Below, one piece after another: positions 1 to 10,344 of a stretch of DNA of 64,000 bases; positions within the stretch are counted from its first letter, which is position 1, and every line of letters begins with the position of its first letter. The position numbers were made by a program, and so were the translations under genes. The DNA is from Anadara kagoshimensis (Eukaryota; Mollusca; Bivalvia; Arcoida; Arcidae): assembly GCA_021292105.1 (NCBI GenBank), contig CM037875.1, forward strand, positions 1,516,956 through 1,580,955, in the 5' to 3' direction. The notes under the pieces were generated by a model. It was not told where the DNA came from. It searched no databases and saw only the letters and a list, made by a program, of their open reading frames with translations.

Positions 1-836
1 CGGTATACGGTACATCTATTGTATCCATTTAAAGTTTCTATCTTGCGGTTTTGAGGGATCACTTAAGAGTCCTGTGAACCCTTATGACTACATGTATTTG
101 GACACAGTTTTAACCACCCAGTTACGGTATACATATTTCCAACGAGACCATATATTTAGACAAATGTAAGGCCCCTTCGCCTTCGTATAGGATATTTTAT
201 AACTCAAACTTAAATTACAAAAACCTGAAATAATATTGAAGATTAATCCTTCGCAGCCTCTTGTAAAATTTAAAATTTAATAATGTTGTATAACTTGTCA
301 TCTTATCCTCAGGTAAAATGCGAATTTATTTATAACCAACGATAACAAAGCGTGTCTTAATGATATACTTCTTTAAATTTGAGTATGTATGCACCTGGCT
401 ACTAACACGTTTTATTTATCTGAAGAAAATATCACAATTTATACAACATTATTAAAGCGAGTCTGAGATAATCAATTAGCAAAAAACATACGAGTCCATG
501 TCCGAAACACAATCTAGAAACAATTTGCAAAGCAAATTTCAAACATAATTTCAAGCATGAAAGATTTTAGTAATGCTAGTAGTGGATCTAAAACTAGTAA
601 TTCTGTGATGAAGGATACTGTATTCGCAGGAATATTGTCTCAAACGAGCTGTGTATACCGTATCTGAGTAATCAAAATTGCCACTTTGTTCATGACCCTT
701 ATATGAGAAGTTGAGCTGAGTAGTGAAATGCTGTTTCACTCATATCACTGATAACAAGACTGTTAGTTCCTGGATGATAAAGGTTACCAACTTTCCAGAG
801 TACCACTGAGACTAAAACATCGGTCCTATAGCTAGT
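1..836. other. Non-coding stretch, mostly unassigned
   Basis: No convincing exon is seen. The last ~110 bases (about 725-790) resemble a decayed piece of the SINE-1 family found elsewhere in the window (a 'gttagttcctggatgataaa' segment). The remainder is AT-rich sequence without recognisable structure. Confidence 0.5.
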
Positions 837-840
837 CCAG

Positions 841-1092
841 ATTGTTTCGCCGCTTATATCGACGATGTCTTGATGCACAGTCTTGGCTGCGATGTTCGAA
901 ATTCTAAAAGTATAAACCTTACTGATTTGAATAATATCAAAGTAATAGTCATCAGTCCAGAAACAAAACGTTTAGTTACTGGAGACTACTCCGTGGCCGT
1001 CCTTCGGCTGTCTGTAGAGGGTCAAGTGGAGTTGCTTTGCGGAACCAAGGGCATTTTGACGGTTAGCCTTGAAAGATTGCCCCAGAATCGCC
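841..1092 (+). CDS. Exon, copy 1 of duplicated secreted-protein gene (5' end unclear)
   Basis: An open reading frame runs into a strong splice donor, with GTAAGT directly after the phase-1 codon base at 1092. It aligns without gaps with the exon at 2083-2333. Shared blocks include CDVRN, the ISP[ED]T motif, TGDY, SVEGQVEL and KGI. The frame is open back to an in-frame stop at 813. No methionine with a signal peptide is visible, so either an acceptor near 839-840 (tagtccag) starts the exon or the 5' part has degenerated. Several cysteines kept in copy 2 are replaced here: the CC pair, CES becomes SKS, and the last NC becomes NR. I do not recognise the family. It could be a decayed paralogue. 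Confidence 0.5.
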
Positions 1093-1594
1093 GTAAGTAT
1101 TCAATACCGTGACAGAATTCAAATATTGCACATTTGGCAAGAAACTGTGGTAATTGCATATTATACCAGTTTTAATTTTACAGATCTAGACGGCCGTTTC
1201 GGAATACAATTCCTTATCAGTAGTGCTTGAACCAAAATTATGAAACCAAAATTATTTTGAAGATGTTGAATAGCTACCCAAAAGGACCAAATTATATTTT
1301 ACCAAATTAAGCTAAGGAAATACTTTGCGTGAGGGAGTGTACCTTAGTTTTTGGGAAATTTCAAATTTTATCTTTCATGAATTTTAGACAATAAGGTACA
1401 TGTAATTAATTTCACACTTAAATTAAGACTTTGGAAAATATGAAAATTTAAAATAATTATTTCAATCATTGGCAAAGGGCGTGTGTCGAAATTAGTATGG
1501 ATAACTGTCTCATTTGAGCTGTGCATACCGTACCTAGATGGCAAGAATTGTCATCTTTTTTCTAGACTTGTACATCTTTAATTAGCAGATGAGC

Positions 1595-1815
1595 TGGGTA
1601 GTGTAATGCTCTTTGCTGATTTTGAGGTGGTTAGTTCTGGGTAATTGCATAAAACTTGGGTGCAAGAAGAAACCCGACTACTTTCGGCAAGCGAACTGAC
1701 AAACTTTCTAATAGGAGGACCTGCCTAAGTGAGATTTGAACCACAAGTGGCGATAGGCATATATAGGCACATGCTCACATTTTAGACAACTCGATTACCA
1801 ATCGCGAGGTTCTTA
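1595..1815 (-). mobile_element. SINE-1 copy (tRNA-derived), diverged
   Basis: Read on the minus strand this has a tRNA-like head (box B region seen on + as gagatttgaaccac) and the family body (gaactgacaaactttct, gaggtggttagttctggg). It lies between the duplicated exons. Confidence 0.6.
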
Positions 1816-2026
1816 GTGGAAGATTTTCTGAATATCTGATAGCATGAAGTAACACGTAATTAGATGACGAAAAATAACATCAGTAGTAGAAAACAAGTTG
1901 ATATAGAGAGTGATACTAAGCTTGTAAATATTCCCTAATTAACTTATCTAGTGTACTTATTTGACGGATAAAGGATAATTAATTTTTTATTGCCTGTATA
2001 CTCATAGCCTTAACTTTACATAAAAG

Positions 2027-2333
2027 ATGATCCTGTGTTTACGTTTAGCCATCTTTCTTTTTGTTAGATATGCCAACTCGGCATATCAGAGCCAATGCTG
2101 TGACGATGCACGGTATGGGGTTTTAAAATGCGATGTCCGAAATTGTGAAAGTATAATTTTTACTAATTTGAATGGTATCAATGTAATAGCCATCAGTCCA
2201 GACACACGACGTATAGATACTGGAGACTACCCCGTGGTCGTCCTTGATGTGTCTGTAGAGGGGCAAGTTGAATTGTTTTGCGGATACAAGGGGATTGTGA
2301 TGGTTAGACTTGAAGGAAAGCCCCAGAACTGTC
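2027..2333 (+). CDS. First coding exon, copy 2: secreted Cys-containing protein, unknown family
   Basis: ATG at 2027 opens a 102-codon exon plus one base, ending at 2333 before a consensus donor (GTAAGT), intron phase 1. Residues 1-19 form a typical signal peptide (MILCLRLAIFLFV core, small residues before a likely cleavage after ANSA). The mature part has Cys at about 24, 25, 35, 40, 85 and 102, and short beta-like blocks (SVEGQVEL, TGDYPVVVL). It is the better preserved copy of the exon at 841-1092, about 1.24 kb upstream. The next exon would lie in or beyond the 1,000-N gap. The product is probably an extracellular protein. No function can be assigned. Confidence 0.6.
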
Positions 2334-2479
2334 GTAAGTATTCAATAGCATGAAGGAATTGATATATTGCACATTTGGCAAGAGGCAGTTCGAATTCTTT
2401 TCTAACATAGATTAAGATTTTTGTTATTATAGTAATTAAAATCTGCTATTCTATGAAGTAGCTGCTATTTGCATGAATA

Positions 2480-2690
2480 TGGGTGGTGTATTGGTGTTCT
2501 TAGCCCTTCACTTACATCGAGACAGTTAGTTCTGGGAGGGAACCTGTAGAACCGCCTACCTTCGGCAAGCGAACCGAAAACTTTCTCACAGTAGGATCTG
2601 CCCTAGTGGGATTTTACTAAGGCGGTGAAAAACGATTGATCTGTATTATACAACTCGGTCACCGATCTCGAGGCCCTTATTGGAAGAGAA
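2480..2690 (-). mobile_element. SINE-1 copy, diverged
   Basis: Same order of blocks as the copy at 1595-1815, including ggcaagcgaaccgaaaactt and the head remnant ctcggtcaccgatctcgagg. It was probably copied as part of the tandem duplication. Confidence 0.55.
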
Positions 2691-2715
2691 GATGATAACA
2701 TGAAGTAACAAGTTG

Positions 2716-3715
2716 NNNNNNNNNNNNNNNNNNNNNNNNNNNNNNNNNNNNNNNNNNNNNNNNNNNNNNNNNNNNNNNNNNNNNNNNNNNNNNNNNNNNN
2801 NNNNNNNNNNNNNNNNNNNNNNNNNNNNNNNNNNNNNNNNNNNNNNNNNNNNNNNNNNNNNNNNNNNNNNNNNNNNNNNNNNNNNNNNNNNNNNNNNNNN
2901 NNNNNNNNNNNNNNNNNNNNNNNNNNNNNNNNNNNNNNNNNNNNNNNNNNNNNNNNNNNNNNNNNNNNNNNNNNNNNNNNNNNNNNNNNNNNNNNNNNNN
3001 NNNNNNNNNNNNNNNNNNNNNNNNNNNNNNNNNNNNNNNNNNNNNNNNNNNNNNNNNNNNNNNNNNNNNNNNNNNNNNNNNNNNNNNNNNNNNNNNNNNN
3101 NNNNNNNNNNNNNNNNNNNNNNNNNNNNNNNNNNNNNNNNNNNNNNNNNNNNNNNNNNNNNNNNNNNNNNNNNNNNNNNNNNNNNNNNNNNNNNNNNNNN
3201 NNNNNNNNNNNNNNNNNNNNNNNNNNNNNNNNNNNNNNNNNNNNNNNNNNNNNNNNNNNNNNNNNNNNNNNNNNNNNNNNNNNNNNNNNNNNNNNNNNNN
3301 NNNNNNNNNNNNNNNNNNNNNNNNNNNNNNNNNNNNNNNNNNNNNNNNNNNNNNNNNNNNNNNNNNNNNNNNNNNNNNNNNNNNNNNNNNNNNNNNNNNN
3401 NNNNNNNNNNNNNNNNNNNNNNNNNNNNNNNNNNNNNNNNNNNNNNNNNNNNNNNNNNNNNNNNNNNNNNNNNNNNNNNNNNNNNNNNNNNNNNNNNNNN
3501 NNNNNNNNNNNNNNNNNNNNNNNNNNNNNNNNNNNNNNNNNNNNNNNNNNNNNNNNNNNNNNNNNNNNNNNNNNNNNNNNNNNNNNNNNNNNNNNNNNNN
3601 NNNNNNNNNNNNNNNNNNNNNNNNNNNNNNNNNNNNNNNNNNNNNNNNNNNNNNNNNNNNNNNNNNNNNNNNNNNNNNNNNNNNNNNNNNNNNNNNNNNN
3701 NNNNNNNNNNNNNNN
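2716..3715. other. Assembly gap (1,000 N)
   Basis: Exactly 1,000 undetermined bases, the usual size of a placeholder gap. The long open frame that spans it is meaningless. Confidence 0.99.
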
Positions 3716-4190
3716 ATTGGACCCTATGGGAAAAGCATATTTGCTATTATTTCCTTTGAAGCTACTAAAGCAAATTGAATCAAACTTTACAGGAATGATG
3801 TATGGATGGTTCTTTACTTAGATTGTGGAAATTTTTTTGATCTGCCAAAAAAGATGGCTGCCAGCACAGAACATAGTTTAACCCTATGGGAATAGCATAT
3901 ATTTGCTATCTCCTCTAAAGCTACTGAAGCAAATTGAACCAAACTTTATGGGAATGATGTACGGAAGGTCCTTTATTAGATTGACAAATTCAAATTGCCC
4001 GTTTCATTTACAATTAAGGCAAAACACTTTTAAAATCTCGGAAGCTGAAATTTCATTGGACTATAAATGTTACAACAGTGGCTCATTCACATATGCCACT
4101 AAACTGTGTTTCCTCAGATCTCCCACTCCGCGCCTATATCAAAAATGGGGAGATGTGATTTTAATCAGATTGAAAAAAAACTGAATGATA
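3716..4190. repeat. Dispersed repeat, tandem pair of about 160 bp
   Basis: The block beginning accctatggg (3722 and 3881) and the downstream motif aagctactRaagcaaattga occur twice. The 93-codon open frame at 3903-4184 lies in this repeat and resembles no protein I know. I treat it as non-coding. Confidence 0.55.
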
Positions 4191-4858
4191 CATATAGTTC
4201 TACAGTGATTTACTTAGCCATTCTGTCTGATATAAACAGTGCATTTTTTCATCACTGGAATACAAATTTGCTTTAAAAGCATTTTAGTCAGGTGAGCGAT
4301 ACAGGCTCAGCCACACTGAGCCTCTGGTTATTGTTTCTCTCTGATTTTGGCCCATTCCCTAGTTAACAAGTGTGACCTAGTGTAAAAGCAAATATATTGT
4401 ATCTACAAATAATTTTCATGAAATAGTACTTCTATAAGATTGATACAAAATTAAGAGCAGTTTTAAAACAATCATTTCACAAAATGCCCTGTAAATGCCC
4501 TCAAAGGGAGATAACTTGGTACTTCTTTATGAACAGGTGAATTTTACTCTGTGAATACCAGTGTTTGTCTTAGTGATCATCCTTTACAATATTGTGTGCC
4601 CATGTCAAATCTACCATGGATGGATTTTGATGAAACTTGGCACAAATGTATACCAGCATGAGGTCAAGGGTCAAGGTGATAAGGTCAAATTTTAGAAATA
4701 ACAAGTTAGTAATGTTGGAGTCGGGGAGGGGTATTTGTGTCAAGAGACTGCTCTAGTTCTATAATGACAGTATATTATTAATCATTATCTGTGTATTGTT
4801 GTTTCTATTTTGACAGTATATTTAATAATGATCGTTGTATTTTTTTATTTTTTGACAG
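4191..4858. other. Putative intron with molluscan dispersed repeat fragments
   Basis: Contains AAGGGAGATAACT (about 4503) and a fragment of a repeat with the pattern gatgaaacttggcacaaatg followed by ggtcaaggtgata (about 4625-4700). It ends with three near-copies of tttgacagtata, the last of which is the acceptor of the helicase exon. Confidence 0.45.
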
Positions 4859-4988
4859 TATAATAAAAATTCCCGGTGGTGTCATGATAATTATTTGAAC
4901 TACAAAGGTTTATGTCGAGCTATTGAGATACGACATCAGCTGACAAGATTACTGAAGAAGTTTAAAGTACCACTGATATCCTGTAATC
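4859..4988 (+). CDS. Internal exon of a DEAH-box RNA helicase (DHX35-like)
   Basis: A T-rich tract and AG at 4857-4858 form an acceptor, and GTGAGT at 4989 forms a donor. Between them 43 codons plus one base are open. The peptide has the pattern NSRWCHDNYLNYKGL, then CRAIEIRHQL, then LLKKFKVP. WC..N[YF].N...L.RA..[IV]R.QL is characteristic of the helicase-associated HA2/OB-proximal segment of DEAH-box ATPases that remodel RNA or spliceosomal RNPs. From memory the closest member is DHX35; DHX33, DHX15 and DHX8 are alternatives. An in-frame TGA just upstream of the acceptor means it must be spliced. I found no other helicase exon in the window, so it is either one exon of a gene with very long introns or a stranded fragment. 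Confidence 0.7.
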
Positions 4989-5364
4989 GTGAGTAGAACA
5001 CGTTTTTGTCAGTAAAATAAACATCTTCATTGGTTGATAATGACGTAATGATGTCACGATTATCGCCTACAATCAATTGTAGGTCGTCAGATCAGAGATT
5101 GTTATAATCAATCACAAAATTAATAATCGATCATATCCGCCAAAATATCCGACTTTAGGGAGTAGTTTTCAGATTTCATTTTTGCATTGTCCTCTTTAAA
5201 CAACATGGCAGACAGTGATTAGATGATTTATCTGAATGCAGGGACCATGAGTTCTAAAGTTTTGAGGTATCAACACTAAGCAAGAACAAAACATGTAGAA
5301 CCTGTTGGTTTTGATTCAACTGCTATTGAAAAGAAAGGAAGGGATGTACCTGATCTGGTTTGAT

Positions 5365-5470
5365 AGGTGGCGAGGTAGTTCAGTTGATAGTGACCCTCCA
5401 GCTTAGTTAAGTCTCGGGTTCTAGTTCCAGAGTGGCAACTGCATTTTTCCCTTTCCTGTTTCATTTCTAT
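5365..5470 (+). mobile_element. tRNA-derived SINE fragment
   Basis: gaggtagttcagttgatag resembles a box A region and gggttctagttcc, 40 bases on, resembles box B. The cloverleaf is not intact and is followed by pyrimidine-rich sequence, so it is a SINE head rather than a tRNA gene. Confidence 0.5.
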
Positions 5471-5538
5471 ACCCCCACAAACTAGTTTAAGGAATAGGAA
5501 TCCCCTTGTCTGTTTGTCTCTGTGTAAAATTGTGTCTG

Positions 5539-6053
5539 GGCAATACAGAGATGCCAACTATTACGGATTCTCCGTAATTATTACGATTTTATTACTTAAA
5601 TTACGGTATTACGGTAGAGGTATCAGCAATTACGGCAAAAAACAGAAATTCCGGTCAGGGTTGTTTTCGTTATCGACATGGTTTTTAGAATGAAGTCAGC
5701 GTTTCCTTTTATTGAGCAATACAAAGTAGGCAGTCAACTGGCATCGGGAAACCAGTTATAAATGACGTAATTTTGATTTCCGAGTAGCAAATCTCTTCCT
5801 TCTTCATTGTTACACCCTCATATTTAAAATAGTTCCGAACAGTTGACATTGACAACAGTAAAAATGGCGTCAACTTCTGCTGATGACGATCCTGGTACAC
5901 CACCGAAAAAAGGCAGAAAATCGAACAGATGTTTGTATCAAATCAGAAATGGCCTGAATATGTCATTATTACTGACAAGGTACCCAAAATTACGGAAAAC
6001 ATGAGCTGGTATTACTGATGACACTAAGACAGGGTTGGCATCTCTGGCAATAC
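5539..6053. mobile_element. hAT-like non-autonomous DNA transposon, 499 bp
   Basis: The element at 5547-6045 has perfect 12-bp terminal inverted repeats (AGAGATGCCAAC). It is flanked by identical 8-bp direct repeats GGCAATAC at 5539-5546 and 6046-6053. An 8-bp duplication and an AGRG-type end fit the hAT superfamily. The motif ATTACGG recurs near both ends (several times in 5570-5635, once near 5988), as expected of subterminal transposase-binding repeats. No complete transposase is encoded. Confidence 0.8.
5864..6004 (+). pseudogene. 46-codon ORF inside the hAT-like element, possible transposase N-terminus
   Basis: Begins with ATGGCG after an AAAA context. The N-terminus is acidic then basic (MASTSADDDPGTPPKKGRK) and the frame stops after 46 codons. 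In the next frame a second open piece (MFVSNQKWPEY) continues for a few codons, hinting at a frameshifted relict. I suspect the start of a transposase gene kept after internal deletion. This is inference; I recognise no domain. Confidence 0.35.
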
Positions 6054-7124
6054 CTCATAATTGCTTTCGACAACTGTCATAAAACTTAATATGAATAATC
6101 TTCATGATCCAAAGGGGTGTCATGACCTTGAACCAAGGTCATATTGGAAAGGTCAAGGTCGCGGTAAAACATTAAATCCTTGTAGATGTTTGGGGCAAGG
6201 CGGTATTTGACTCTCAAGAGACAGTTCCAGCTACTTCTTCCCAAGTCAATAAGATGTCATTTGATTTTAGATTACATATTGGTCTAGTAATGAAATTTTG
6301 GATCAAATGAAGAAAATTTATAAACTCTTCATTGGAAAGCAGACTCAATGATGTCCCCAGAAGAGTTTATACAGTCCCAACATTACTCAGTTACTATCTA
6401 CATATATACTTTGAGTGTTAGAATTATGCCATATTGTTAACATGTAAACTGCTGGATGATGTTTATTACAATATCCAAAACTGGAACAAAATTTGGAGAT
6501 AAGAATTTGTAGTTCATAAAAACTTGGAAACAAGGATGTCTTGATCATTAGGAGTCTCCTGATGTGTCTAGTATAGTGGTTGCAGGGGGCTTTATAAGTC
6601 ACCCAATCGTCTATTACAAAAAGGGGACAGTAATGGTTTACAGAACCTTTTACTGCTTAAGGTCAACTCCCTTATATGACAGCACCTTGAATATTTGTCT
6701 GTTCTCTTGCTAAAGATCATATATTTTAGCAGGCACTCCAGTTTCCTCTACAAGCCTGAAATTGACCTTGATATAAGTGAAACAAACTTGACTGAGGCTT
6801 AAAAACACCAACATCAGCACTCTTAATTAGCAAAAGTTGTCTTATAAACAAGCACATTGGAATGTCTTCGATTAAACATGATGTAACAGTTAAATAAATA
6901 TTATGATTGAAATCTTATCACGAGTCAAAATGCTGCAGATATTTTAAACATTGTAAATCAGTATTATGTCAGCTCTGATCTGATCACGGATAGATTTATC
7001 AGTTAATGCAGGTTTTAATATCAGATTGGAAATATGCCCCAGAATGCATCAGCGTGTTTTAATGTTGACATAATCTTTAACGGTGTTTGTTTTCTTTTGT
7101 TTTATGGCAATGGACTTAACAAAT
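6054..7124. other. Non-coding, no gene seen
   Basis: Contains a molluscan-type ggtcaaggtc repeat fragment near 6120-6180. Otherwise AT-rich sequence without recognisable exons. Confidence 0.4.
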
Positions 7125-7710
7125 GTTGTGTGACTTTAAAAAAAAATCAAGCTGTTTTTAAGGCTGACCAAAAAAAAAAAAAAATGTTGTATAGCTATTA
7201 AAAAAATCAAATAGTTTTTATGGCTGGCCTCAAAAACTAAAAGTTGTAAGACTTTTTAAAAAAATCAAGCTGTTTTAAGGCTGGCCTCAAAAACTCAGCT
7301 CAGATGAGCTATTGTCATGGTTTTAAAAAAAAATCATGCTGTTTTTAAGGCTGGCCTCAAAAACTCAGCTCAGATGAGCTATTGTCATGGTTTTAAAAAA
7401 AAATCAAGCTGTTTTTAAGGCTGGCCTCAAAAACTCAGCTCAGATGAGCTATTGTCATGGTTTTAAAAAAAAATCAAGCTGTTTTTAAGGCTGGCCTCAA
7501 AAACTCAGCTCAGATGAGCTATTGTCATGGTTTTAAAAAAAGATCATGCTGTTTTTAAGGCTGGCCTCAAAAACTCAGCTCAGATGTGCTATTGTCATGG
7601 TTTTAAAAAAATCATGCTGTTTTTAAGGCTGGCCTCAAAAACTCTGCTCACATGAGTTATTGTCATTCAGATGAGCTATTGTCATTCACATGAGCTATTG
7701 TCATGGTTCA
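7125..7710 (+). repeat. Minisatellite, 70-bp unit
   Basis: Unit starts fall at 7321, 7391, 7461, 7531 and 7601, a constant 70 bases, with diverged units before and shortened ones after. Each unit has an A-run, aaggctggcctcaaaaactc and the self-complementary AGCTCAGATGAGCT. About 7-8 copies. Confidence 0.9.
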
Positions 7711-7899
7711 ACATTTGTTATGGTATGTGTTATTTGTTGTGTTTCAAAGTTTGCCAAAATGTGTTATAATATTTATGTAAGATTATTCGGTAGAGTTTTT
7801 GGAATTTAGCACATTTTATAGATTTTTGGACTTGAGAACACTCTGTACCCTAATCAACAGCACACTCTGTAAAACAGTATATAAAGATACCCACACAAC

Positions 7900-8200
7900 T
7901 TTATAGAAAGATTATTTTAGGTTGAAATATGATACAAGGGGACCTTAAAAATTTGTCTTAATGGGTAGCTGGTTTATATAGAGGTTGTTTCTGGTTGGGG
8001 CATGATGCAAAGAAACTTTTACAGCACTGGTCTTTATGAACAGGTGGTTTTTATAAAGGGTCTTGTTTGTTGAAATATGAAGCAAAAGGGACATTTGTTT
8101 TAATGGACAAGTGGTCTTTATATAGTTTTTTTTTTGTTGAAATAGAAAACATAGGGACATTTAAACACTGATCTGAATTGACAGGTCATCTTGATGAAGA
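7900..8200. repeat. Dispersed repeat, 'ggtctttatatagaggt' family
   Basis: Three or four imperfect ~80-base copies alternate tggtctttat, a variable link and gttgaaatatgaagcaaa. Related pieces occur at 30040-30120, 47590-48840, 57000-57085 and 58070-58140. The minus-strand open frame at 7945-8160 is a by-product. Confidence 0.55.
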
Positions 8201-8204
8201 GGGT

Positions 8205-8790
8205 ATTTTTATGCCCCAGCATGAATATGGCCTGGGCATATAGTGTTACCCATGTCCATACATACCTATGTCCCAGAATCAGTTTCTGCTCTATAACTTT
8301 AGTTTAAAAAGAAGTACCAAAATGATATTAACAAGAGATATAAAGAGATGTGTTGTGTGCCAAATTCAGGTCATCAAGGTCAAGTCACATGACCATAAAA
8401 AAAAGCATTTTTACACTGTTTCCGCTCTATAACTTTGTTTAAAAACATTCAAAGTGGTATTAACAAGAGATAAACAGTAGGGAAAGAGGATGTGCCACAT
8501 ACAAAATTGAGATCATCATGGTCAAGGTCACAGGACCATAATTGCACTTTTTCATTGTTTTCGCTCTATAACTTTTTTAAAAAAGAGGCATCAAAGTAAT
8601 ATTAACAAGAGATATACAGTATATAAAGGGGATGAATCACATACCAAATTGAGGTCATCCAGGCCAAGATGAAGGTCACAGGACCATAAAAACTTTGAAA
8701 ATTGAATGGGAGAGTAAATCCCATTCAATCAATCTATCAAAAATGAAGCAGGGGCATATGTGTCATATTGACACTTTACTCTTGTTTCTT
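8205..8790. repeat. Dispersed repeat with three ~140-bp sub-repeats
   Basis: Each sub-repeat contains ctctataactttNNtttaaa, a tattaacaagagata block and ggtcatcNNggtcaaggtca. A perfect 11-bp stem hairpin follows at 8701-8729 (attgaatggga ... tcccattcaat). Confidence 0.6.
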
Positions 8791-9800
8791 GAAATATGAA
8801 GGAAAGCGCCATTAAAACAGTGGTCTGAATTTACAGGTTGTCTTTATATAGAGGAGTATATTACAGTTGGTTGTATTGTTACCTTTGATTTTGTGTCTTA
8901 CAGCATTTTTGACAAAAGAAGAATAAAGTATACGTTTAGGTTATTCCGAATCCAAATGCATATTTTGATAAATGATATGCCAATTTTAATCTTAACTTAA
9001 ATTTATGCCATTTCAGAAACTATCTGTTTGACTGTATTTGATGTATGATAAAATATGTGATGTCTGTGAAACAGTAATTATCCCATAATTATACAATATA
9101 TCCACTTGTCAGTGCAATGATAATTATTTAATTTTACGATTTTGCTACATTTAAAGTGAACATGATAAAAAATGATAAATGTATTGAAACCAAAATTAAC
9201 ATGATAATAGTTGATAAATGTAATGACTCACAATGCATTTTCCTGGCATTGGCAGCCATTTTTTTCAAAAATTTGATTACAGGATGTTGAAGAGGAATTA
9301 TAAAATGCAAAGCAAGAACTGATACAGACCAGATAATTAGAATACTTTGTAGAGTTATCTTTATGTGTCAGAGTACTAAATCACCTGATAGCACACTGTT
9401 TTGTAATTAAGGTAGTTTTCATAAATTATACCAAGATGTTTTTTAATTAATTAAATAATCACAAAATAGATAATTTTCTACCCTGATTGAGACATTTTGT
9501 AATATTATCAATTATCAGTGAATATTTAAGATGATATTTATGTCTGTATGCAATTTGCCTCCTGCTGCCAGAACAAAAACTAAAAAAAGGCCCAATAATT
9601 TTCTTATTACATGGATATCTATATAGTAAAAAAATAAAAATGTTTGCATTATATAGATATCTCTCTCGCTCTGGTATCTAATGTGTACTGGATTAAAGTT
9701 AGATTAATTTTAAATATGAATGATTTAATTATGCTTGGTATTTTGCATTTTAATTCCTTTGAATTAAATGGGGGGGGGGGGGGGTTAAAGTATTTGACTT
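8791..9800. other. Non-coding AT-rich stretch; G15 run at 9770-9784
   Basis: No exon or repeat family is evident, apart from a homopolymer of 15 G at 9770-9784, which is a likely site of sequencing length error. Confidence 0.45.
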
Positions 9801-9890
9801 GCATACTCTTGCATATGTAGATGACCTGGCATCAGCTTGGGTTTGAATCTGAACACCTTAACCACTTAACCACTGCCCCAAAAAGTTCAA
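9800..9890 (-). mobile_element. tRNA-like SINE head fragment
   Basis: On the minus strand ggcagtggttaagtggttaa resembles a box A region, followed by cagattcaaaccca resembling box B, with a few tens of bases between. It is degenerate and isolated. Confidence 0.4.
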
Positions 9891-10344
9891 GCATATCGCA
9901 TGACCTTTACATCAGCTCTCAGGGCTGGCTGTCACCTTTTTGTGAATTGGGCTGGGGCCCTTGCAGTTTGCAATATAATCACCATGATAACAAAAATTGT
10001 GAAAAAGAACAAATGATAGAAATCTCCAAATGCTAAAATTTCCAAAATTGTGAAAATCGGCAAAGTGATTGTGAAAAAAACCCATAAAATTTTAAATTAT
10101 GAATGGCATAGAATATCAGCCCCAAAACCAACCAAGTAAGAGCCCTGGTTCTGATGTAAAATATTCAGATTTTACTCAGTCAGCTTACAAAGAAATCAAT
10201 CCAACCTGAAGATACTTGGCCAACATTTACGACATTCAGCCTTGGTGGCTTGTGATCTATAACCCATACTTTCTGACCGCAGTGCTTCTCACAGCCTTGG
10301 TTTGAATCAAACTGGGGAGATTCTAGTGTGAGAAAGTTTATTAT

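Larger units (their letters stand above)
843..2715 (+). repeat. Tandem duplication, unit about 1.24 kb
   Basis: The exon, its splice donor and the start of the following intron (cacatttggcaagaRRCWG at about 1128 and 2368) occur twice in the same order. Each is followed by a SINE-1 copy and by a second matching block (tgaagtaaca at about 1844 and 2701). The gap begins inside the second unit, so further copies may be hidden. Confidence 0.65.

Noticed and set aside
2713..3759. 348-codon ORF
   Set aside because: Almost entirely N from the assembly gap.
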